DNA of 32,747 nt from a virus: positions 1-32,747 of IMG/VR virus record IMGVR_UViG_3300017788_000096; one strand, 5' to 3'. Position 1 is the stretch's first letter, and every line of letters starts with the position of its first letter. Under the pieces are notes generated by a model, which was not told the DNA's origin, did not search any database, and worked only from the letters and a program-made list of their open reading frames with translations. This document shows, in pieces, positions 1 to 7,709 of the stretch. Both the position numbers and the translations under genes were made by a program.

Positions 1-1
1 T

Positions 2-910
2 GGTGGGGTCCTTGAGGGAAAATTTGATCCATTAAGTAGATTTAAAATAGAACAACCATTTTTTACCAAGAGAGATGAAGAGAAGAAAGATAAACCAGCA
101 GCAGGATCAACTCCCCAAACAACAGACACTAGACAAACATATGCATCACAGATGATAACTAAGAACTATGGAATACCAGTAGATAAGGGCGATAAATCTA
201 GAGTTTTTTTTCCATATCAAAATGAAGATCGTTTGTATAATGCATACAAAACAAGAAATGGGTGGGACATATACAAGGGAAGAACAAAGTTAGATACAAG
301 TAATGGACAAAATTCAGATGTTTTAAAAGCATTCATAGATTATGCCGAAGCTAATTTAGGACAATCAAAACCTACGCAGTACACGGACAAGCAGAGGAAA
401 CTCATCAAAGAAGCAGAGGAAAGCTTCTCAAGAGAAAATGGTGGTCCAATAAAAAAAGGTAAAACATATTTAACTGGAGAAAAAGGACCAGAGTTGATTA
501 GCACAGACACCGATGGATTTGTATTTGATGCAGAACAAACTCGACAGATAGCTGGATTGTTTAGTAATTTCTTTAAAGGAACTGGTTCGTCCTTACAAGA
601 ACATCCATACATGAAACAAGTTGAGTTGGAAAGAGTTAAAAAACAAATGAATCTTCCACCTGGGAAAGGATTTACTGGTCAGTACGATAATTTTGGAAGA
701 CCAACAGAATATGGTGCCAACGCAGGGCAGACAGAAAGATTAATAGCGATGGCACGAGAAGAAGAAAAAATAGCAAACAGAATTCCAATTATTCGTGTAA
801 ATAATACAGTTCCTATTCCTATACAAGATATACAAGCACAGGAATCATCAGAAACATCAGTGGCAGGAGCAATTCAAAGTCTACGACTAATGCATATTGG
901 ACAAGCATAA
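2..910 (+). CDS. C-terminal part of tape-measure-like tail protein (5' partial)
   Basis: The reading frame is open from the first bases of the window to the TAA at 908-910, so this is the last ~302 codons of a longer gene whose start lies upstream. An ATG at 152 lies within this frame and is unlikely to be the true start. The visible part is hydrophilic and low in cysteine. Around 446-560 it carries a Gly-Lys-Thr-Tyr-Leu-Thr-Gly-Glu-x-Gly-Pro-Glu-Leu-Ile segment followed by a Gly/Phe/Val turn and a Thr-Arg-Gln stretch. This is the pattern commonly found near the C-terminus of phage tape-measure and related tail proteins ("GExGPE..."). The stop overlaps the ATG of the next gene by one base, which indicates a shared structural operon with the hub genes. 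A tail/baseplate structural protein is likely; the exact T4 counterpart (for example gp29) cannot be settled from this fragment. Confidence 0.6.
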   Translation, partial: GGVLEGKFDPLSRFKIEQPFFTKRDEEKKDKPAAGSTPQTTDTRQTYASQMITKNYGIPVDKGDKSRVFFPYQNEDRLYNAYKTRNGWDIYKGRTKLDTSNGQNSDVLKAFIDYAEANLGQSKPTQYTDKQRKLIKEAEESFSRENGGPIKKGKTYLTGEKGPELISTDTDGFVFDAEQTRQIAGLFSNFFKGTGSSLQEHPYMKQVELERVKKQMNLPPGKGFTGQYDNFGRPTEYGANAGQTERLIAMAREEEKIANRIPIIRVNNTVPIPIQDIQAQESSETSVAGAIQSLRLMHIGQA

Positions 911-2313
911 TGGCAAAAGAACAAGAACAATCTAGATCATGTAAAATAAAAAAATGTGTCATCTATTCTGCAGATGGCGAGAAGAACCGTGATATTAAAT
1001 CTTTGGTTGGTGTATTTAATTACAATGAAAGTATTATGTCACCATTTATTGCTGGCAGCATAGTTATTGCGGATAGTGGTGGTTTGTATAATAGTTTACC
1101 TATTCAGGGATTTGAAAAAGTTGTAATAGAAATTCAAGATGCTCTGCAAAAAGGACCAACAACATACACACTATACGTTTGGAAAGTTTCTAATAGAATA
1201 GTTCAAGACAAGAAACAAGTATATACTCTGGGTCTCATATCATTAGAAGCATTAATAAATGAAACTATTAAAGTTCAAACTCCCTTAACAGGAAAAGCAG
1301 AAGCAATTATTAATAAACTATTGACTTCGGAACTAAAAACCAATAAGAAATTTTATTCCCAGAAGTCACAATTTGAGTTTAAGATGCTACCAAATAGAAG
1401 AAGACCATTTGATATTGCAACTTCTTTTAGATCAAAAACTGTTCCTGGGGAAGAAAAAAAATCTAATTCTAATAACCAAAGTTCAAAATCTGTAAGTGCA
1501 TCATCGTTAAAAGGAACAGCTGGATATTTTTTCTGGGAAAGTAAAAGAGGATACAACTTTTTCTCAGTTGATGCTTTATGTGCTGAAGTAGGAGAGGAGG
1601 CAGCTGCAGGAAATATACTACCGCCATGGGGACCTTATGTGGACTTCCCAGCTAATACAGATGTATCTGATCCAATATTTACACTATTGAGTACTGAGTT
1701 TACATCAGAGTTAGACTTGTTTACTAACTTAAGAGAAGGAAAATACTCAAGTCTTATGGTATTTTTTAATCCAAGTACTGGACAATATGAAGAATATCCA
1801 TATAATATGAGTGAAACATATAAATCTAGGGAGAGTCTTGGTAGTCAGGTAACTGCAAGTCATACGGAAAAAGAGTTAGGCAAATATCCAACTCGTATCA
1901 TGTCTGTAATATTAGATCATGAAACATGGCAAAATAATTTAGAACCAGGGACACCATACGAAGCATCTAATAGTCCATCAAAATATGCTGATTGGCAGAA
2001 ACATTTTATGGCACAATCGGTTACAAGATTTTCTACACTTAATAATCAAAAAGGTGTTGTTGTTATACCTGGCAACGCACAAATTTGTGCGGGGGATAAA
2101 ATTGATATTAGATTGAGAAATAAAGTATCAGACGAAGGAAGCAAAAAGAAACCATATGATGAAGAAACTAGTGGTGTTTATTTAATTGAAGAAGTCACAC
2201 ATGAATATAGTCAGATGAAAGGAGATGGTGTAGGAAAGTTTACAACTACTCTACGTTTAATGAGAGACAGCTATGGTATGAAGAACAAACCATCTGCACA
2301 TGGCACTAAATAA
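910..2313 (+). CDS. gp27-like baseplate hub protein
   Basis: A 467-residue protein starting one base inside the previous stop (TAATG). The N-terminal ~120 residues are a run of short beta strands ending in a Tyr-Thr-Leu-Gly-Leu-Ile-Ser-Leu-Glu segment, as in gp27/VgrG-type hub domains. The C-terminus has Ser-Gly-Val-Tyr-Leu-Ile-Glu-Glu-Val-x-His, then Phe-Thr-Thr-Thr-Leu-x-Leu and an Arg-Asp-Ser ending. That pattern recurs in tail hub proteins of contractile phages, where the last beta domain carries it. A charged, low-complexity Lys/Asn/Ser linker sits near residues 178-198. The gp5-like spike gene follows after only the small cp12 gene, which fits a gp27-gp5 hub pair in the baseplate centre. 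Its length is above T4 gp27 (391 residues), normal for a diverged cyanophage version. Assignment rests on pattern and neighbourhood rather than strong sequence identity. Confidence 0.62.
   Translation: MAKEQEQSRSCKIKKCVIYSADGEKNRDIKSLVGVFNYNESIMSPFIAGSIVIADSGGLYNSLPIQGFEKVVIEIQDALQKGPTTYTLYVWKVSNRIVQDKKQVYTLGLISLEALINETIKVQTPLTGKAEAIINKLLTSELKTNKKFYSQKSQFEFKMLPNRRRPFDIATSFRSKTVPGEEKKSNSNNQSSKSVSASSLKGTAGYFFWESKRGYNFFSVDALCAEVGEEAAAGNILPPWGPYVDFPANTDVSDPIFTLLSTEFTSELDLFTNLREGKYSSLMVFFNPSTGQYEEYPYNMSETYKSRESLGSQVTASHTEKELGKYPTRIMSVILDHETWQNNLEPGTPYEASNSPSKYADWQKHFMAQSVTRFSTLNNQKGVVVIPGNAQICAGDKIDIRLRNKVSDEGSKKKPYDEETSGVYLIEEVTHEYSQMKGDGVGKFTTTLRLMRDSYGMKNKPSAHGTK
2306..2312 (+). promoter_or_regulatory. 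Late-promoter-like CTAAATA
   Basis: CTAAATA lies across the end of the hub gene, 22 bases before the cp12 ATG. It shares the TAAATA core of the T4 late promoter (TATAAATA). In an A+T-rich genome a single match is weak; the support is that four other gene boundaries in the window carry the same core (6732, 7666, 8151, 9516). Confidence 0.35.
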
Positions 2314-2319
2314 TGTAAC

Positions 2320-2325
2320 AGGAGG
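2320..2325 (+). promoter_or_regulatory. Strong Shine-Dalgarno for cp12
   Basis: AGGAGG sits eight bases before the ATG at 2334. Most genes in this window have weak or no recognisable Shine-Dalgarno, so a full consensus site suggests that this small protein is made at a high rate relative to its operon neighbours. Confidence 0.8.
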
Positions 2326-2333
2326 AAACTTTA

Positions 2334-2546
2334 ATGGAAACTATTGACGACCACATTCAAAAGGATAAAAATATTCTTGATGATCCACAAATATCCCCAC
2401 AAGCTCGTAGACATACAGAAGAGGAACTCTCTGCTCTAGAAACATATAAGCAGCGTCATCCAGAAGACGACCATGATCCAACGTCGCTTGAACTATTTTG
2501 TGATAGCAATCCAAGTGCTGTAGAATGCAAAATTTATGATGATTGA
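2334..2546 (+). CDS. cp12: CP12-like Calvin-cycle inhibitor protein (auxiliary metabolic gene)
   Basis: A 70-residue acidic protein whose C-terminus is the CP12 signature: Cys56-Asp-Ser-Asn-Pro ... Glu64-Cys65-Lys-Ile-Tyr-Asp-Asp. The two cysteines with eight residues between them form the redox loop that binds glyceraldehyde-3-phosphate dehydrogenase in CP12 family members. Bound to GAPDH and phosphoribulokinase, CP12 shuts off the Calvin cycle. The N-terminal cysteine pair of plant CP12 is absent, as in many short marine cyanobacterial and phage forms; the middle is a charged helix (residues ~25-40) that would contribute to PRK binding. Phage CP12 is known from T4-like cyanophages and is thought to divert NADPH and ATP from carbon fixation to nucleotide synthesis. 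Here it lies between two baseplate genes and has its own strong Shine-Dalgarno site. Its TGA stop overlaps the TTG alternative start of the next gene. Confidence 0.87.
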   Translation: METIDDHIQKDKNILDDPQISPQARRHTEEELSALETYKQRHPEDDHDPTSLELFCDSNPSAVECKIYDD

Positions 2547-2551
2547 GTGAT

Positions 2552-5446
2552 ATGGATCAAATCTTATCTCAACTTTTACCTGCATACAGAATAGGATCTG
2601 ATGGATTCCAATGGTGGATCGGTCAGATTGAAGATACTTCACAATTTAAGGAAAAAGTAAAGGGATCTTTCAGATATAAAGTTCGTATTGTTGGTGTACA
2701 TGTAAAGTCTTGCGAAATTAACGACGTAAAAGATTTACCATGGGCACAAGTAATGATGCCTGTGACTAGTCCTATGGGACCTACTACAGGATCCGATCCA
2801 CAATTAACACCAGGGCAATGGGTAATTGGTTTTTACTTAGATTATGATAAACAAAAACCAATTATCATGGGTCAGTTGCCACAACAACCTGGCGCTACTC
2901 AATCAATTGCTGATTATAAACCAGGAGAATGTAACGCATTCTCCAATTATGCAGATCCATTAATTAATCCAACGATACATGGTAATAATCCTGTAGAACA
3001 AGGAACTATTGGCGCCACCCAGACTACAGCTGCAAGTGGTGGTAAAGGAAGCACAGAAAAGAAAAAAGATAAAGAGGAAACGAAAAATCAATCAAAATCT
3101 GAAATAACTGCTAGACAAATTGCTGCCGCTCAACTTTCAGATTTTTGCACAACTCCACCAGATACATGTGAAAAAAGAGCAACAACATTTGGTGAGAAAT
3201 TAGAGAATGTTGTTGCTGAAATGCTTTTTGCCATTCAAAGTAATGGTGGTAACTTAGGTGATTACTTAGTCAATAAAGCAACTGGTGAAATATATGGTAT
3301 GCTTGATGAGGGCAGAAGCTACATTAATAGAGCTTTAGTATTATTGAATGATTTTATTGCTAATATTAAAGGATGGATAATTGATAAACTGGAAGCTGGT
3401 GTAAAGGATTTGATTAATAATACACTAGGATTGAATAAAGAAGGTAGTGTATTAAACGAAGTTACTAAATGGTTTAATGGTTATCTAATTGAAGTCGGAT
3501 GTTCCATGGAAGATCTCGGCAAAAGACTTGCTGATTGGTTGACTAATTTATTGATGGGATATATTACTCAAGTCTACAGAATGGTTGTTTGTCAATTAGA
3601 TAAGTTAGTTCAAGGAATTCTAAATGAAATAACCAAAGCACTTGATGAATTACTTGCAGAAATTCTTGGTCCTTTACAAGAAATTTTAGGAGCAATTGCT
3701 GAACCACTCAATATTATTGGAGATGTATTGAATAAGGCAATGTCAATTCTTGGCATAACATGTTCTGGACCAAATCTCACTTGTGAAAATTTTAATAAAG
3801 TTTGCACTAATGGATCAACAGATAAAAATAAAGATCAAGATAAAGAAGATGAGAAAAAGAAAAATTTCCTTGACGACTTATTAGATAGTTTAGAAGAAGG
3901 AAATGATAAGCTATTCCCAACAACTAATCCAGATTATACTATCTACACCTGTGATGAAGCATATGAAGGAAATTCTCTGACTACTACTAGTATTGGATTT
4001 ACTGGTGGTGTATTCGCTCCACCAGGCGGTGGTGGTGGTGGTTCCACATCCAAAGAAAAAATTATATATTCAATAAATGATATTACGGTGACAGAGGGAG
4101 AAATCGCTTCCTTTACTATAACAAGATCAGGAACAATATCTATTCCTTCATCTATTGTATATCAAACTGCAGATGGAACGGCAAATGATTCTGACTATCT
4201 GGAAAGTAATGGTATCATAGGATTTTCTGCTAACGAAAATCAAAAAATTATTTCAGTACAAACTTTCTTTGATACACAAAAAGAATCAGAAGAAGATTTC
4301 TTTGTCATTTTAGAAAACAATACTCCAATTAAAGGAACAGGAATCGTATTTGCAAAAAAGAAAGGCAGATGTATAATTAAGAAAAAACAATCAACTCCAG
4401 ATAATATAGAAGAGGATAAACCCAAACCATTTGTTCCAGAAAAATTTGATCCAGATAAAATTTTAGATCAAATTTTTGATGATGATAACAATAATGAAAA
4501 TAATCCTGGAGATAAAATAAATCCAATTACAAACAAACCAATAGAAAGTTACATAGTTACTTCTGATAAATCTGTTGTAAAAGAAGGAGATTTTGTAATT
4601 TATACAATTGAAACAAGTAATGTTACATCAGGCACTATTGTTTTTTATACCTTAACTGGAAGTGGAATCACTCAATCCGATATTGTTGGCGGAGCATTAA
4701 CTGGATTTACATTTATAGAAGATGGTATTGCTCAAGTGACAATAGGAATTGAAGATGATACAACTATAGAACTTGAAGAAACTATGAGATTCTCTGTTGA
4801 TGGTAAAGGAGCATATGTTGATGTGACAATTATAACTGATAAAACTGTTGGTGATCTTGATGATGGTATTGGTTCTGGTACAATTGATACTGTTTACACT
4901 CCTCCAGAGGAACCAATAGTAGATTCTGGAAAAATTATTACTGATGATAATGGTGGAATTATTAGTATTCCTATTGATAAACCTGGATCTCCATATGTAG
5001 AGCCACCATTTATCTTTATTAATGGTACTGGAAAAGGTGCATCAGCTGTTGCACTATTAGATGACAGAGGATTTGTGACTGAAGTAAGAGTAACAAGATC
5101 TGGATTTGGTTATAAAAAAAATCTTCCTTCTAGTAGCGGAGTAAGATGCATCATGGATTCGATGACTTTAATTAGACCTGGAATTGGTTATAAATCAGCG
5201 CCGTTGATTTATATTAATGGTAGGACTGATGTTGCAGAGGCTATCATTAATGAAAAGGGTTTTGTAATTGGTGCAAGAATTTTAGATAGAACCACTACCT
5301 TTGATGGTTATCCAGAAGTATTTGTAATTGGTGGTGAAGGATTCGGTGCAAAATTAATTCCATCATTTGTATGTCTAGATACAGATGAACTTACTCGTAT
5401 TGGATCTACTAAGATCGGTACTGGTCGTTATGTTGATTGTCCATAG
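2552..5446 (+). CDS. gp5: gp5-like baseplate spike base: OB fold plus Calx-beta domains, no lysozyme
   Basis: About 964 residues. Residues ~20-113 form a gp5-type OB-fold domain: Trp-Trp-Ile-Gly-Gln-Ile-Glu, then Tyr-Lys-Val-Arg-Ile-Val-Gly, Pro-Trp-Ala-x-Val-Met-Met-Pro, Pro-Gly-x-Trp-Val-Ile-Gly and a Pro-Ile-Ile-Met-Gly-Gln-Leu ending. This is the part of T4 gp5 that sits on the gp27 hub. A long amphipathic helical region (~215-420) follows, then a Pro/Gly hinge with six glycines (~494-501). Two Calx-beta-like units come next (~508-612 and ~666-766), each with a Val-x-Glu-Gly-(Glu/Asp) opening. The last ~125 residues are glycine-rich beta repeats with Gly-Tyr-x-x-x-Pro turns. No T4-type lysozyme domain is visible. 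Start choice: ATG at 2552 is preferred; TTG at 2543 in the same frame overlaps the cp12 stop (TTGA) and would add three residues. Confidence 0.8.
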   Translation: MDQILSQLLPAYRIGSDGFQWWIGQIEDTSQFKEKVKGSFRYKVRIVGVHVKSCEINDVKDLPWAQVMMPVTSPMGPTTGSDPQLTPGQWVIGFYLDYDKQKPIIMGQLPQQPGATQSIADYKPGECNAFSNYADPLINPTIHGNNPVEQGTIGATQTTAASGGKGSTEKKKDKEETKNQSKSEITARQIAAAQLSDFCTTPPDTCEKRATTFGEKLENVVAEMLFAIQSNGGNLGDYLVNKATGEIYGMLDEGRSYINRALVLLNDFIANIKGWIIDKLEAGVKDLINNTLGLNKEGSVLNEVTKWFNGYLIEVGCSMEDLGKRLADWLTNLLMGYITQVYRMVVCQLDKLVQGILNEITKALDELLAEILGPLQEILGAIAEPLNIIGDVLNKAMSILGITCSGPNLTCENFNKVCTNGSTDKNKDQDKEDEKKKNFLDDLLDSLEEGNDKLFPTTNPDYTIYTCDEAYEGNSLTTTSIGFTGGVFAPPGGGGGGSTSKEKIIYSINDITVTEGEIASFTITRSGTISIPSSIVYQTADGTANDSDYLESNGIIGFSANENQKIISVQTFFDTQKESEEDFFVILENNTPIKGTGIVFAKKKGRCIIKKKQSTPDNIEEDKPKPFVPEKFDPDKILDQIFDDDNNNENNPGDKINPITNKPIESYIVTSDKSVVKEGDFVIYTIETSNVTSGTIVFYTLTGSGITQSDIVGGALTGFTFIEDGIAQVTIGIEDDTTIELEETMRFSVDGKGAYVDVTIITDKTVGDLDDGIGSGTIDTVYTPPEEPIVDSGKIITDDNGGIISIPIDKPGSPYVEPPFIFINGTGKGASAVALLDDRGFVTEVRVTRSGFGYKKNLPSSSGVRCIMDSMTLIRPGIGYKSAPLIYINGRTDVAEAIINEKGFVIGARILDRTTTFDGYPEVFVIGGEGFGAKLIPSFVCLDTDELTRIGSTKIGTGRYVDCP

Positions 5447-5450
5447 GAGG
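5445..5450 (+). promoter_or_regulatory. Strong Shine-Dalgarno overlapping upstream stop
   Basis: AGGAGG begins inside the TAG stop of the gp5-like gene (5444-5446) and sits eight bases before the ATG at 5459. The arrangement couples termination on one gene to initiation on the next and fixes the start. Confidence 0.8.
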
Positions 5451-5458
5451 TATAGATT

Positions 5459-6664
5459 ATGACTTCATCAGAGGCGGTTGCAGCAACCGAAGACGTATAT
5501 GAGGCACTTAAACAAGGATTATTAGAACCAACAACACCAGATGAAGCTGAAGATCAAAAATTAGGCATCAAAATTAAAACCTTATTGAAAGGTGATGATT
5601 GTGAACTTCATGTCCGTTCTTATATTGGTGCTAGTGGTAGATTTGAACCAGATGCACTTGTAGTGTTTGGTCCAACTGATAGTAATATACAATTACTTGC
5701 TAATGGAAGTATTGATTTTATAACTGGTAAAAAAACTAAAGAAAGAGGAGCTGGCAGCGGGCAATTAAATATTACTGCTAATGGTGGAGTTCAACGATAT
5801 GATTTTCCAACTACTATTTCATATAATAGTGCTGGATCAACGGAACCAAAATATGCTATTGGTATCACCTCACATGGCGATTACGAAGAGGAAACACGAG
5901 GAGAGAGGAAAATTGTTGCAACAAAATTATATATTTCAGCTGAAGACATTTATATCGTTGCGGGAAGTCACATTCATATTCAGGCAGGAAAACAAGTAGC
6001 TAGTGGATCTATTAAATTAACTGCTGGTAGATTTGAACAAAATTTTGTTAACGAAGATAAGATTTTGTTTGGTCAAAAAACACAGACTGGGGCTGGAGAA
6101 GATACTTCAATTGCTTTTGATCCAAGATCAACTACAACACTTACAAGTGCAGGAACTTTACAACATAGAATTACTGGTGACTATAAAATTGTCGTTGCTG
6201 GCGTCATGGCAACAAGTATCGCTGGAGCATCTCCAACTGGTTTAACAGGTGTTCCATTAATTACTGATAGGACACATGGATATTCATTAGATGTATTAAT
6301 CGGAAAGACGAGAATTTTAAGTCGTGTTGGTTCAATTGATATATCATCACTTGGTCTTGGAAAAGATGATAAATTTGATCCAAAATCTTTACTCGATTTA
6401 CCAGTTGGATCGGTAAATATATCTGGTCTCAAAGTTGGTGTTGCTTCTACTGTTGGTGGTGTATCTATTTCTGCTGGAGCAAAATTAAGTGCAACAATTC
6501 CATCTGGATTAATTATGACATCAAAAGATGTACTTACTGCAACTGCTACGGGTATTTGGACTGCATCAACTGCTGGTGCGATGAATTTAATATCTATAGG
6601 TCCTATGTTAGTTAAATCAACCGCAAACTTGAGTTTGAAAGGTGCTTTAATTTTCTTGAACTGA
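5459..6664 (+). CDS. Needle-like beta-helical baseplate protein
   Basis: A 401-residue protein with almost no cysteine, made of short alternating strands. The middle (residues ~155-190) has stacked Ile-Ser-Ala-Glu-Asp-Ile-Tyr-Ile-Val-Ala-Gly and Ile-His-Ile-Gln-Ala-Gly-Lys units. These resemble the 8-residue-periodic triple-stranded beta-helix of the gp5/VgrG needle. The remainder is Gly/Ser/Ala/Thr-rich beta repeats. T4 gp5 carries this needle in the same polypeptide as the OB fold; here the gp5-like gene upstream lacks an obvious one, so this separate gene may supply the membrane-piercing spike or its tip. It is followed by ~98 bases without a gene, so it probably closes the baseplate operon. 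A conserved cyanophage structural protein of undefined role is the fallback description. Confidence 0.55.
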   Translation: MTSSEAVAATEDVYEALKQGLLEPTTPDEAEDQKLGIKIKTLLKGDDCELHVRSYIGASGRFEPDALVVFGPTDSNIQLLANGSIDFITGKKTKERGAGSGQLNITANGGVQRYDFPTTISYNSAGSTEPKYAIGITSHGDYEEETRGERKIVATKLYISAEDIYIVAGSHIHIQAGKQVASGSIKLTAGRFEQNFVNEDKILFGQKTQTGAGEDTSIAFDPRSTTTLTSAGTLQHRITGDYKIVVAGVMATSIAGASPTGLTGVPLITDRTHGYSLDVLIGKTRILSRVGSIDISSLGLGKDDKFDPKSLLDLPVGSVNISGLKVGVASTVGGVSISAGAKLSATIPSGLIMTSKDVLTATATGIWTASTAGAMNLISIGPMLVKSTANLSLKGALIFLN

Positions 6665-6762
6665 AATTTGAATTTTAGTTACATAAAAGTCGAAAAAATT
6701 TTTCCGCTAAAAAATCGTCAAAAAAGGTCCGCTAAATATTATACACCAACTGATCTTATATT
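6665..6762 (+). promoter_or_regulatory. Intergenic spacer with late-promoter-like CTAAATA
   Basis: This A+T-rich gap separates the baseplate block from the small genes. CTAAATA at 6732-6738 lies 25 bases before the ATG at 6763 and matches the TAAATA core of T4 late promoters. A Thr-Cys-Cys-Gly-Cys-Thr-Ala-Ala-Ala base string (TCCGCTAAA) occurs twice, near 6703 and 6728, and an A/T palindrome (AAAAAATTTTTT-like) lies near 6693-6703. I see no clear terminator hairpin. Confidence 0.4.
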
Positions 6763-6960
6763 ATGGACTATAAACCATACTCTCCCGAATGGCATCGTAA
6801 ACGTTATCTCAAAGAAGCGTTAGACAAGTATTTGGATGAATACATCGACAACGAAGTAATTCTTGAAGACATTTCTGATATTTTATCAGAGAGGTCGGAA
6901 AAAGCATACGAAGAATTCAATAGAGTTAACACCTTAGAATCGATGATACGTGTTAAATAA
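6763..6960 (+). CDS. Conserved small cyanophage protein, function unknown
   Basis: A 65-residue, highly charged, mostly helical protein. It opens with Met-Asp-Tyr-Lys-Pro-Tyr-Ser-Pro-Glu-Trp-His-Arg-Lys-Arg and continues with an acidic helix rich in Asp, Glu and Ile. There is no Cys, no membrane segment and no known catalytic motif. No Shine-Dalgarno is visible before the ATG; the late-promoter-like CTAAATA lies 25 bases upstream. I recognise the style of small cyanophage proteins but cannot assign a role. Confidence 0.7.
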   Translation: MDYKPYSPEWHRKRYLKEALDKYLDEYIDNEVILEDISDILSERSEKAYEEFNRVNTLESMIRVK

Positions 6961-6979
6961 TCCTATCTGGAGATTACAT

Positions 6980-7297
6980 ATGCTCTCTACACAATATCGT
7001 TTACGATTAGAAGAAATTTGTAGAAAGATTGTTTTACATGAATCAGTAAGTTTAGAAGATATGATTTGGGCAGAAAAGCTCTCAAAGGCAAATCGCTCTG
7101 CTGCTACAATCCTCCGTCAGGCAAGAAGAAAGGCAGAAAACCCTGATATGGATGCGATGGACGATTTTATGAACCAACTTGATATTGGTGGATTGGGACA
7201 TGAAAGATTTGGTCGTCGTGGTTTTGATAATCCAGATGATCTACATGATTGGTTCAAGCGTGATGAAGATCAAACTGATTGGAGACAAAGGGATTGA
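6980..7297 (+). CDS. Conserved hypothetical cyanophage protein
   Basis: A 105-residue charged protein. The start chosen is ATG 6980, which has GGAG at 6969-6972 seven bases upstream; an in-frame ATG at 6950 lies inside the previous gene without such a site. The first ~65 residues are predicted helical with many Arg, Lys and Glu; the C-terminal ~40 residues are Asp/Gly/Arg/Trp-rich and look disordered. No Cys pairs or catalytic motif are present beyond a single Cys near residue 14. The TGA stop lies inside a TTGACA promoter element used for the following genes. Confidence 0.7.
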   Translation: MLSTQYRLRLEEICRKIVLHESVSLEDMIWAEKLSKANRSAATILRQARRKAENPDMDAMDDFMNQLDIGGLGHERFGRRGFDNPDDLHDWFKRDEDQTDWRQRD

Positions 7298-7322
7298 CAA
7301 GATCCTATAAACCGAGTAGGAT
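7294..7322 (+). promoter_or_regulatory. sigma70-type promoter (TTGACA-17-TAGGAT)
   Basis: An exact -35 hexamer TTGACA (7294-7299) is followed, after 17 bases, by TAGGAT (7317-7322), four of six matches to the -10 consensus. The predicted transcript would begin about 7329 and reach the ATG at 7349 after a short leader. Early genes of T4-like cyanophages are read by the host sigma70-type polymerase, so this may give early expression of the small genes and possibly the tRNAs. Confidence 0.5.
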
Positions 7323-7348
7323 AACTCTGTCGCAGTTTCAAGGATGGT

Positions 7349-7552
7349 ATGGCTTTAGGTAAACAGGTAGAAGATAGTTTGAAGGAAGCAGAGGCAAATT
7401 TGCGTAATGCACTTGCTTTCGCCGCTAGACAAGAACGACCGATTGTTTGTAGTCAAATTGCTAAAATGATTAGCGAGATTGACCATATTGGTTCATTTGA
7501 TGGTATATTAGATAAACTTGAGGAAATGAATAATGACAAAGAAAAGTTTTAA
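7349..7552 (+). CDS. Small cyanophage protein, function unknown
   Basis: A 67-residue helical protein, Ala/Glu/Lys/Asp-rich, with two predicted helices separated near residue 30 by an Arg-Pro-Ile-Val segment. AAGGA at 7339-7343 is a suitable Shine-Dalgarno for the ATG at 7349. The 3' end overlaps the next small gene by 20 bases in another frame. No recognised domain; the style is that of a small phage accessory or regulatory protein. Confidence 0.65.
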   Translation: MALGKQVEDSLKEAEANLRNALAFAARQERPIVCSQIAKMISEIDHIGSFDGILDKLEEMNNDKEKF

Positions 7553-7673
7553 GCGTATCGATAGCAAGGGTCATGAGGAGATTTGGGAATGGGAGGAAAC
7601 GCCTGAACTCAAGGCATTTATCAAAGGTCAGACAATTACAAAACTGTCCACACCCCCTGCTCGTCCTAAATAA
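7533..7673 (+). CDS. Small basic/aromatic protein, function unknown
   Basis: A 46-codon open frame starting at ATG 7533 and ending at TAA 7671-7673. AGG at 7521-7523 lies nine bases upstream, and the gene starts inside the end of the previous one, which suggests translational coupling. The protein has a Lys/Arg N-terminus, a central Glu-Ile-Trp-Glu-Trp-Glu-Glu patch and a Pro-rich tail. No domain is recognised. Its stop is inside a CTAAATA late-promoter-like element. Confidence 0.55.
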   Translation: MTKKSFKRIDSKGHEEIWEWEETPELKAFIKGQTITKLSTPPARPK

Positions 7674-7686
7674 TTCATGCTATAAT
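7666..7686 (+). promoter_or_regulatory. Promoter region before tRNA cluster (CTAAATA and TATAAT)
   Basis: CTAAATA (7666-7672) has the TAAATA core of T4 late promoters and ends 38 bases before the ATG at 7710. A perfect -10 hexamer TATAAT follows at 7681-7686, but there is no recognisable -35 at 16-18 bases upstream. Either could feed the small basic gene and the first four tRNAs. Confidence 0.4.
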
Positions 7687-7709
7687 TACTAGGTAATCAA
7701 GGCAAGACG

